Source: Chromobotia macracanthus
Lineage: Eukaryota; Chordata; Actinopteri; Cypriniformes; Botiidae
Length of the DNA stretch: 64,000 nt
Direction: 5' to 3'
Assembly (NCBI GenBank): GCA_036877525.1
Contig: JAZGTH010000004.1
Coordinates: forward strand, 14,960,001-15,024,000
Position numbers and translations under genes: made by a program. Positions within the stretch are counted from its first letter, which is position 1. Each line of letters opens with the position of its first letter. Of the stretch, positions 45,401 to 57,400 are shown in pieces. The notes below the pieces were generated by a model. That model had not been told where the DNA came from. It saw only the letters and a program-made list of their open reading frames with translations, and did not search any database.

Positions 45401-48400
45401 AAAATTAGGACACCCTATGAAAGGTTTTGCAGGTTTTGTGTATTTTTGTAACATTTTTGCAACATTTTGGATATATGGATATTTAATCTCAATTTTAACA
45501 ATACAGAGAGATTAAAGTAATATATATAAGCAATTAAAACTGAAGAGGAGATTTTCTGTAAAATGTAATTCCACAAAATGCAAATTCTAACTGAGGCAAA
45601 AGTTAGGACACCCTCACATGTATTCCCTCTTAAAATGGCTCAAATCACACACAGGTGTATCACACCAAATGCACATAATTAGCAGATTACTGCGTTACTC
45701 AGCATTTTGAATGAGGCTTGCCCTATCTAAACCTCAGACATTTAGTTTGGTGTGCTCCTGACTGTTGAAGTGAGAGTAAGCACCATGGTGAGAGCAAAAG
45801 AGCTGTCAGAGGCCTTCATAAAACACATTGTAGCATCCTATGAGTCTGGTAAGGGATTTAAAAAGATCTCAAAAGATTTTGTAATCAGCCATTCCACTGT
45901 CTGGAAGATTGTCTACAACTGGAGGGCTTTCAAAACAACTGACAACATGCCCAGGTCTGGTCGCACCAGCACGTTCACCCCAAGAGCAGAGTGCAAGATG
46001 CTAAAAGAGGTCTCCAAATCCCTAAAATGTCATCTCAGGACCTACAGCAGGCTCTGGCTACTGTTGATCTAAAAGTGCATGCCTCTACAATCAGAAAGAG
46101 ACTGCACAAGTTTAACTTGCATGGGAGGTGTGCAAGGAGGAAACATTTGCTCTCTGAGAGAAACATCAAGGCCAGACTGACATTTGCCAGAGAGAATGTT
46201 GACAAAGACCAGGACTTCTGGAATAATGTTCTTTGGACAGATGAGTCCAAAACTGAATTAATTGGACACCAGAGCTGAGGACATGTTTGACGTAAACCAA
46301 AGACAGCATGGAGGTGGAAGTGTCATGGTTTGGGGCTGCTTTGCTGCAGCAGGACCTGGTCAGCTCACCATAATAGAATCCACCATGAATTCTACTGTGT
46401 ATCAGAAGGTGCTTGAAGAACATGTGAGACCATCTGTTAGAAAATTAAAGCTAAAGTGGAGCTGAACCATACAACATGACAATGACCCAAAACATACTAG
46501 TAAATCAAACAAAAACTGGCTGAAAAGGCAGAAATGGAGAGTCCTGGAATGGCCGAGTCAAAGTCCAGATCTGAATCCCATTGAGATGCTGTGGGGTGAC
46601 TTGAAAAGGGCTGTATATGCAAGAAACCCCTCAAACATCTCACAGCTGAAAAAATTCTGCATTGAGGAGTGGGGTAGAATTTCCTCAGACCGATGTCAGA
46701 GACTGGTAGATGGCTACAAGAAGCGCCTCACTGCAGTTATTTCAGCCAAAGGAGGTAAACCTAGCTATTAGGGACTAGGGTGTCCTATCTTTTTCCTCAA
46801 TTAAAATATGCATTTTTGTAGAATTACAAATTAACAGAAGATCTTGAAAAGGCTTTTCTTCAGTGTTAATTGTTAATTGTAGTTATATTACTTTAATCTC
46901 TCTGTATTGTTAAAATTGAGACTAAATAACCATATATTAAAAAATGTTACAAAATACACATGCGTTCACAGGGTGTCCTAATTTTTTCACATGACCGTAT
47001 ATTTGTATTTAGCAATTAATGTCATACAAAGTGAGGTAAAAATAAAAACACAATGTGAAAAGAATTAGGTTAATATTGGGCGTTTAATGGGCGTTTACTA
47101 TCACCCCAATTTACAAGTAGTTTTACAGATATTTTACTATCATATTAGTAATCGGTCAAGGACTTTGTCTGTTTTGTGCTTTCACCTACCAGTAAAGATT
47201 TCAGCATCTTTTACGTTCTATATGACACCCTGTAAAAATAACCCCAGATAACAGCTGTCCTCTGTGCTTATGAATGAGAATGAGGTGTGTTGCAATCTGG
47301 CTTATATAAGATTACAGGTTCACTAATGGATGAACATGTTGGATGAACATGTTATGGTCCTGCCCCTTCCACCAAAGATATACAGTACATTCAGAAAATA
47401 TTCAAACCCCCTTCACTTTTTTGAATTTCATTATGTTGCAGCCTGATACTACAATTGTTTAAATTAATTTTTGTCCTTATTAATCTACATTCAGTACCCT
47501 ATAATGACAAACGAAAAACAGAATTTTAAAAATGTCTGTAAATGTATTAAAAAACTGAAATATCAAACTGGCATACAAATTCAGACCCTTTACACTTGGA
47601 ATTTAGCTCAGGTGCCTCCCATTTTTCTTGATCATTGCTGAAATGTTTCTACACCCTGATTGGACCCTTCTACACCCACTTGTGGTAAAATTGATTGGAC
47701 ATGATTTGGAAAGGCACACACCTCTCTATAAAAGACTCTATAAAATGAATATCAGAGCAAAAAACAACCAAGCCATGAGGTCAAAGGAACTGCAGAGCTC
47801 AGAGACAGGATTGTTGCAAGGCACAGATTTGAGAAAGGGTTAAAAATTGCTGCACTGAAGGTTACCAAGAGCACAGTGGCCTCCATAATTCTCTAATAGA
47901 AGTTGTTTGGCACAACAAGGACTCTTCCAAGAGCTGGTCACTCGGCCAAATTAAGCAGTCGGGGAAGAAGGGCTTTACTAAGAGAGGTAAGTTCCAGAGA
48001 TCATGTGGGGATATAGGACAAAGTCCCTCCACCAATCTGGGCTTTATGGCAGAGCAAAACACATGAAAGCCAGCTTGGAGTTTACAAAAAGCACCTGAAG
48101 GACTCTCTGACTGTGAGGAACAAAATTGTTTAGTTGAATAAAACCAAGAATGAACTATTTGGCCTCAGTTTTAAATGTTATGTCAGGAGGAAACCAGGCA
48201 TCACTTATCACCTGCCTAATACTATCCCAGCAGTGAAGAATGGTGGTGGCTGCATCATGCTGTGGGGTTATTTTTAAACAGCCGGGACTTTGAGACTAGT
48301 CAGGGTTGAGGGAAAGATGAATGAAGCAAAGTATAGAAATATCCTCAATGTTCCACAGTGCTCAGGACCTCAGACTGGGACGAAGGTTTACCTTCCAACA

Positions 48401-51400
48401 TGACAATGACTCCAAGCACACAGCCAAGACAACACAGGAGTGGCCTAGGGACAACTCTGTGAATTTCCTAGAGTGGCTAAGTCAGAACCCTGACTTAAAC
48501 CCTACTAAACATCTCTGGAGAGACCTAAAAATGGCTGTACACCAACGGTCACCATTCAACCTGACTGAGCTTGTGAGGTTTTGCAAAGAAGAATGGCTGA
48601 AATCCAGGTGTGCAAAGCTTGTTGTGTCATACCCCAAAAGCCTTAAGACTGTAATTGCTGCCAAAGGTGCTTCAGCTAAGTACAGAGTAAAGGGTCTGAA
48701 TACTTATATAAATGTCTAAAATTCTGTCTTTGTCATTATGGGATGCTGAGTGTAGATTTAATGAGAAAAAACTTTAAATACTTGTAGCATCAGACTGCAA
48801 CATAAAATTGAAAAACGTGAAGGGGGTCTGAATGCACTGAATATTTATATAAATATATTTAGACTACATATATATTAACTTTACTTTGATAGGTACCTTA
48901 TACATGAAACACTCATGAAACTGAAACTAAATCCCATCTGACATCAAGACTTGGTTTTTAAGGTAGTTGGAAAGAAGTTGTTTAAGCATCTTGGAGATGT
49001 TGTTTTAAGTCTGTCTCTACTGTTCTCTTTTTGCTGAATATAACTCTTTGTAACTTAGAAACATAAAATTTATATTTTCTACCGAAACACTAAAGCAGAA
49101 GATATAAAAAACTGTCTTCAGTTGTTTTAGAGACACGTTTATGTTTTAGAAACACATCTAATGTAAGACTTTTGTTAAGTACTGAACATGATCCGGAGAA
49201 ATAGGCTTACCGCACTGCTGTTGTCTCTCTTTACTCTCACATCCTAATAAGACAAAGAAAACAATCAAATATTATGCCAGATAATATGAGATGTGTGTCT
49301 TTGAGAGAAATGAAATCAAACCTTGTGTTTCATACGAGCTCTGCCTAATGTATTCCCCCATCGTTCCAGGTGGTGGGGTGGGGATGTTAAAGGCCATGGT
49401 ATTATATGTGGTTGAAGGATAAACAGAAACATTTGCCAGAGTGTAACTGAAATATAGCTATAAAGCAAAAAACATTAGGACACAGAAATATTTGAATCCA
49501 TCAGATCTAGGCCTGTCAGAAGGATTTTCAGAATAAGTATCAGTTTAAAGTTCAGTTTAGCCAGTTTTATGAATAGAGACGTCTCACCAACTGAATATAT
49601 AGTTGTTACTGACCCTTCTTATTGTCCTGATACTGTTTTTAGATGGACAGCTCCACTTTTAGGAGGATTTACATACAGCTGTCTTACATTTTCAATATTC
49701 TGTTTTATCAGGAAAGAGGTTTGCCATCTGCAGTAAGCTACTATGAAATAATATGAAATGTCACTGTTACATAACTGTCAAACGCTAACTGTGTAGCTGG
49801 CAGTGTGTTTAAAATATCATATTTGACAGACATTACCTGCTGTAGTCCAGTCATGTTCTGCTCTGAACTAAATGGAGGATGGTATTCACATCTAAAGTTT
49901 TTTGACCCTAGAGACAGCATATTCACTGATATCCATGTGCCAATAAGATACTGGATGGTGCCTAAGAAAACAAAATCCACATTTGTCTTGCAAACCTTAG
50001 ATTTTTTAGATTTGTTTTTCTTTGGAACATTAGATTACTATTGGCATCTTTTCCGCTGATAAAGTGACAACTATCAGCAGACACACATTAACTCCTTGCT
50101 ACCTCCATCATCCTCTGTTCTCCTCTTTTTTCTTCTACATGAACACTGATGTGTTTAAGGCTGTGTTTACTTTGCAAGGTGTAATTCACGGATGCAATCT
50201 TTTGAATCTGAATTTTTGTTCTGTTTTGTTCACATTTAACCCAAGACACAACTTCTATTTGATATCCGTGTTTACACAAATCTTCTGCTCAAAGATTCCA
50301 GATACCACAACTAGCCCTTAGATTTTTTGATAGACTTTTGCTAATTCATCAAGTGGTGTGATGTTGCAAACTGTATTGTGTTATAAATATAAAAGTTCAA
50401 CATTTTGAAGTTTTACACCAGCATGTTAACTGAGTTTCTTTGTTTTGATTTCTTTGTTACCATTATTATATTATAAATTATATATTATTACCAATATTAC
50501 CTGCCACTTACACTAAATGCAATAAAATCAGATTCTCATGTTTTGGTGATTCCACAGTTATTTTTGTTATTGATGTTGTTCTGTTATTATCAGCTGTTAT
50601 TATCAGCAGTTGTTCTCTCTGTATAGGCATCATGGCATCACATGAGTTAAGTTGTTATTGTTATTATTATGGGTCAAGGCCCGAAGGGGCGTAGACCCCT
50701 ATTGTATCTATTTGTTTTCTTCTTTTTCTGCCTTTATGTCTGTGGCAGCCTGTAGAACCGTACATAGGAAAGTTGACATTTATGACAAGCGGGCTATAAT
50801 GGATATGAGGCTGTATCTTGACAATGCTTTGGTGTATTGACAAGTAACTAGGTTTGTGCCATCACAGGCATGACATGAGGGTGTATGGACAGTTTTGTTA
50901 CAGCTCCATCTCCCCGTCCAGAGATATGAAAAAAAAAAGATTTTTGCTGGCAGCTTTTGAATACTTTGGCCTATAAATATGAGAGTGAACTTAGAATCCT
51001 TGAGGCATGCAGAGTCAAACAATATTTGATGTTCCATGGTCACCCATTTTCAATTTTGTCGTAAAATGCATTACTTGACATGGTTCATCATTACCATATT
51101 CTGAGGTGACCTGCAAAGTTTGGGGCCAGTGCCACCAAGTGTTGAAAAGATATAACAAAATTTATGAAAATGCTTATAACGTGATAGCAATAACATATCT
51201 GGCTCATGAAAAGTACCACAATACCAAATGTGTCATAGGATGTAGTTAATGCTACTTCCTGTTGGCCATTTTGAATTATATTGAAAACCTACTTTTTCTT
51301 AACTCATCCTACAACATTTTTGTGATTTGCACAAAATTACTACAATGGTCTGTAGCATCTAGAGACACAGCAAAAAGTTATGGAATTTCTAATTGTTTGA

Positions 51401-54400
51401 ATCATTCTCATATTACTTTAATGAATTTGAAGGCATGCATATACAATAAGCTTTAGGCTAAATCTGTGCTAAACTTTGGTGTATTGATTAGAAACTTTGT
51501 AGGTGTACTTGTCACAACATTCTGACCACCTCATAAAGTTTTTATCACTATTTTAATCACATAACATTTTTATCAATCGACATTATTACCATCTACATTA
51601 GTGTACTGCCTCCTGTATATGTTCTGTATATAACTTGACAGCCAGGTAAACTTTTTCCCTGCAATGTCAATAAACCTGTGGACAAGGAGCCAACTGTCTT
51701 CAGAGTCTTGATTTGATTTTTTGTTTGGAAAGAGTTTACCTGGTTGTCAAGTTATATACAGAACATATACAGAGGGCAGCACAGTGAAACCACAACAAGA
51801 TATTTTTATGCAAGATAATATCTTTATGCAACATAACGCAATGCAAGCTTGCAGAAAGGATTATCACACACAACCAGTGGACAGATATCAGATTTTTAGT
51901 GTATGGAGAGATAGGCTGTGCCATGGCAACAGAAACATGACACACTCGTGCTTCATGCTCTTCAGTACGATCAAGTACATCATCAACTGGGTCAGCAGCA
52001 GCTAAGGAGAGAGCAAGAGCAGAAGCAGCAAAAGCATGTCTTGGCTTTGCCGAAGAGGAAGTTAATCTAAAACTACAAAAATTCAAGGTGGAGGGATCTA
52101 TGGAAATGCTGAAGCATAAGAAAGAGGCAGCTGCAGCAGTCACAGAAATAGAAGCCCTCGAAGCTGCTGTTGATGAGAATACTGAGAAAGTTGCAGACTA
52201 AGTTTAAATTCTGCTCCCTTGGAAACCAAAGGCACTGAACAATATGTTATTGACCAAACCAAAGTACGAGAGACTCCAGCTGTGTGATGCAAAAACAGAT
52301 CCAAGCCCAAGGTACAGCATTTCAATTTTTCTTCCTAAACCTGAAGCCAAACCTTTCCTTTCATGCCAAAACAGTGTTGCCCTCCAACCACCTGATATTA
52401 CCTTAAAACAACCATGCAACTATAAAAATGAGTGTGCTCATGAGTCATGCAAAGTTGGGTTTAAGAACAACAATACTACTCCTGTGCAACATTTCACACT
52501 GCAAAATAGCAGCTGTCATTCTACTCCTCTGCCCTACCGCATATCCCCAAATTCAAATAATGGCAGCTCAAACATAAATTACTTTGTAAGATATCTTGCT
52601 CGTCATGAGCTTGTGGCAACAGGCTTAATTCAGTTTAACAACAAACCTCAGAATTACCGAGCCTGGTAATTCTGGCTCAGTAAAAACGTTCTTTTCAGAC
52701 AGCAACTACTGAGTTAAACCTGACTCCAAGTGAAGAGATGGCTCTTCTGCTGAAGTGGCTAGGCAAAGATTCAGCAGAGCATGTCGAACAGATATGGGTA
52801 ATACATATCAACCATTCACAAGCAGGACTGGCTATGGCATGGGACAGACTTGATCAAATTTATGGCTCAACTGAATAAAAGAAGGCGCTTTGTTTAAACA
52901 AATCAACGCCTTTCTTAAAATAGCCACCCAAGATTATTCTAAACTGAGAAAACTGAATGATCTGGTAATGGAGCTTCAGTCTGCTAAGGCTGAAGGATAC
53001 TTGCCTGGCCCCGCTTTCCTAGACGCGGCAAGAGGCATCAATCCAATAGTACAGAAGCTATCGTTTCATTTGCAAGAAAAGTGAGCATCAACTGGTGCAG
53101 CCTACAAGCAACAAAAACATGTTCCTTATCCTCCCTTTGCCTACTTCATAGACTTTGTTAGCCAGAGGCTAGAATTGGAAATGATCCAAGCTTCAGTTTT
53201 GTCTCTCACATAGACACAATCCAAAATGGATAAGACAGCTTGGAAGCCCAGTAAACAATGAGAAATCTCTGTACACAAGACAGCGGTATCCTTCAGAGTT
53301 ACCACTGATAATGGTGAGCCCTCAAAAAAGTCTGATGACTGTGATAAATTGTGTTCTATTTATAAAAAAAAACACATCCTCTAAATAAATGCTGTGCTTT
53401 TGATGCTTACAAGGCAATTTTAAGACAGAATAATGTGTGTTTCAAATGCTGTTCTTCGCATTGGCATTACATATTGCAAAGAACTGTAAGACTAGAATGC
53501 AATGTTTTGAAGGTAAAAGTGAAAGACACCACACAGCACCCCACACTGGACCTGCACCATGGATAGAGGTAGACCCTGCTACTAGGAAACTACTAGGAGG
53601 GGGAGGAAATCTCGCCTCAATCTCAAGACTCTAGCAAATGCACAGAAGTCTGTGGGAAAGATCAGACAGACTAATCTTTCTCCAAAATGCCTTGTAAAAG
53701 TATTTTCAGTCAGCCACAGAGACAAGGCAGTGAAACTATATGCAATTCTGGAGGAACAGAGCAATAGGTCATTGGTTCGTTCACAGTTCTTTGAAGGGTT
53801 CAGTGACCAAAGTCCAAGTGCTCCCTACATATTAAGAACATGCCCAGGAGTAAAGGAGTCAGCTGGAAGAAGGGCCAGTGGCTATAATATAGAAACTTCA
53901 CATCCTATTACCAAGCCTTGTAAAATATAATGACATTCCTAATAACAGAGTTGAGATTCCAACCCCTGATGTGACAGACATGCACATCTAAAGTCACACC
54001 TCATCCCATAAAAAGATCCACAAGTCCCAGTTATGCTTCTCTTAGGCTGGGACATTATAACAGTTCATAAACAAACAGGTGAATGGCCCACACAGCCTAC
54101 CCAATGCACAGAAGTTGGATCTGGGATGAGTCATTGTAGGCAATGTATACTAGGAAATGTCCACAAGCTGCTGATGATCAAAACCTTCCACACAAACAAC
54201 ATCAGGTAGCTCCTTCAATTCACAATATCACTTTCATGAAAATAATGGATGAGGATCTACAAAAGAATTCAAACAATAGTTGTGTAGCGCCATTACCTTT
54301 TAAAAGTCCACGTCTGCCCAACAACAGCCCTCAAGCACTGAAACGTCTTATGTCTCTCAAGTGCAACCTTGATGATGTGCTTTTAATTGGGCCTGATCTG

Positions 54401-57400
54401 AACAACACACTGCTGTGAGTACTGATCCGCTTCAGAAAAAAAATACATTGCCTTTACTGCTGACATAGAACAGATGCTTTACTGTTTTTTGGTAAGAGAG
54501 GAAGACAGGATCTTTCTATGTTTTCTTTGGCTCCAAGACATTGTGGATTATCACATGAGGGTCCACTTCTTCAGTAATAGTCCCTCACCTACAGTGGCTA
54601 TGCACTGCCATATATGATTGGCTAAGTGGACCCAAATTTCTACTCATGTCAGTATCAGGTACGTCTGAGAGCACTTACAACCTTTTTGATCCAAGTTCAG
54701 ACCCAGATGTACAGCATTTAGTTTCCACTTTAAGCACTACAACATCATCCAAGCTGCTTGGCTCCCAACAGTTTGCCAAATTCTCCTCTTGAAGGTCACT
54801 GACAGGTGCTATCACTCACCTTATTCACATAGTCCATTGTTTCAAGAAGACTGATAAGGCAAACAATTCTTGTAAGGGCTGGCATTACTGCAAAGCAGAA
54901 TTCACAGTGGAAGATTTCAATAAAGCTTTAGCCATTATCATCTGAGTGGCACAGAAAGAAGTTTACAGTCAAGAGATCAAATGTATTCACAAGCAAGAGA
55001 GTATTCCTAAATGTAGTCCTCCTCATACTCCATTCATTGACATGCAAGGTATGCTGAGAGTTGGAGGCCGTCTCCACCATTCAAGCCTCAATCAGAGTGA
55101 GAAGCCTTATTTGATAATTCCTGGCAAGCCTCATTTTTGCTTATTACCACCATGGCCGTATCCACAATTTACTCAAGGAGCTGTACTTCTGCCAGCCTTT
55201 GGATAGTTGGTGGGAAACAAAGGGTGAGCAGCATCATACATCAGTGTGTAACTGCATAATCAGTGTGCAGACAGCTCAGAGCTCCACTTAGCATCCAGAA
55301 AATGGCCAGCCTCCCAGCAGATCCTCTCTCAACAGACCCTCCCTTTACTAATGTTGGACTGGATGAATTTGGCCCTTGGAGTGTCTCCTCAAGTCAGAGG
55401 GTTTTCTCACAGCAAGAGGTGGGCTGTAATTTTTACATGTATGAACATAGGAGCTCTTCATATTGAAGTTATAGAATCCCTTAACACATCTAGTTTCATC
55501 AATGCGCTTATACATTTTCTTGCTGTGCATGTACCTGTCAAACACAGTCGTTCAGACCATGGCACAAACTTTGTTGGTGCATGTAAGGACTTGAAGATAC
55601 CTTCAAACATTGACAGCAAAACTGTGAAGTCGTACCTGTCAGACCAAGGTTGCACTTGGATTTTTAATTCTCCACATGCTTCCCATTGCAATGGAACATA
55701 GGAGAGAATGATTGGGCTTGCAAGAAAAATTCTTGATTCCATGTTCCTCCAGCTGAAAGACAAACTTACCCACAAGGTGGTGGTCACCTTCATGGCAGAG
55801 GTAGCAGCCATTATCAATGCCAGGCCTCTTGTTCTTGTGACAACATACCAGACAACAGAATCATTTATACTCACCCCAGCTATTCTTTTCACAGAAAAAG
55901 TAAACTCTGTTGCTGCACCTGCAGGTGAGTTTGGAGTTACCTCTGTAAGTGCCAGTGGCAGCAACTTTCCAACACATTCTGGGACAGATGGCGGAAACAA
56001 TTCCTACCAACCCCACAGACATGCAAAAAAAATTAGTCTGTTCATCCAAATGTTAGATCAGGAAGTATTGTCCTCCTCAAGAACAGTCAAGTACCACGGA
56101 ATGAATGGCCTTTTGGACTGGTAACACAGACTTTCCCTAGCCAAGACTGGGAATGTGCGTCAGGTTGAAGTCAAGGTCATTAAACCAGGAGGCTCTATGC
56201 TTTTCCTCAGGGTTATTACAGAAATAGTGCTTCTACCTCTCCCAGATTTAAAAGTAGATTGATAGTCATAAACTTTGTTGAGTGGTGTGTAAGCAAATCA
56301 GACAGAGAGTGTTTTGTTACCACGTAATATGAGGGAAGTCTTGTTTTTGAAGTGAATCTCTATGTTTTTCCTTTATTTGGTTGTGGATGATTTAAGAATC
56401 TCAAGTTTCAGTAAGGAGTTGTGACGTGACCATTAGTCAAGAAGTGGCACAGATAGCAACATGTTAATTGTGTCTGAAGTTAATACTGTGATTTGAATAC
56501 ATCTTGCCCTTATTGTAGCATTGTGGGTATGTATTGATTGCTTTTAACAATATATATGATTGTAGATCATTTTTTGTGGACAAGCTAACTGTTAGGAGTC
56601 TATTATTTTTCTATCTACCTCATTACTGTTAATGATCTTATCGTTGTGGTAATGGTTGTAACGTTTCTAGACCATTAAAAGTTCATATAAATACAGTACC
56701 GATAAAATAGTGAATGCATAATTGACTACATGTTAAATATATGTACATTACATTTAAAAATGTCTGTTAAATTCATGAAACTTGTAAGAGAAAACAGGGA
56801 TTTATTCATGTCATTTGAGAGTGAAAATCTGTACGTTAAAGCAAGGTTCTGATTGCATCTGGTTTGACATTATGCGGAACGCCTTCGGTGTGATTTATTT
56901 CTGAATGTCTAATCATAGCAATCTAATTGGCCCATGGCAGTGCTTGATGCGCATCAGATGCACCTGTGAGTATATTAGGGCTTCTTTGTCTAAAGAAGGT
57001 ACAGACAACCTCTGAGGCATGGCAACAAATCACAATGTCTTGTCCTTTTTCTCAGGAAATCGATATATATAAATCTAAGATTTATAAAGTAAGCTACTAT
57101 GGAAATGCAACATTATGATCTGTGAAAAGTGCCCATTATGTGTATAGTACATGGAGATGTGGAGGATATGATGTAAAGTTAAAAGAAGGTCATACAGTGG
57201 ATACTATTTTTGCATAGAATAGTCTTGTTATCTAAGTTATGAGACAAAAGTATCTTTAACATTTATACAACAGTTCTACTAGTAATCATTACAATCTATT
57301 ATTTCAACAAAATAAAATTGCACTGATTACACTCGATTAAAAGAACTGTTTAGATTTGAGTAGATTGAGTAGAACTGAGTAGATTTAAAAATAAATAAAT

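Larger units (their letters stand above)
51930..56260 (+). mobile_element. BEL/Pao-type LTR retrotransposon, decayed
   Basis: In element order: a gag-like region (about 51990-53100), a protease/pol stretch (about 53640-53930), a decayed RT/RNase H zone (53940-54900) and an integrase (54930-56130). All frames are interrupted. No convincing pair of LTRs was found. It lies in il17rb intron 3. Confidence 0.85.

Noticed and set aside
51500..57400. Paired LTRs for the BEL/Pao element
   Set aside because: I compared 51480-51930 with 56260-57400 and found no convincing direct repeat, so none is annotated.
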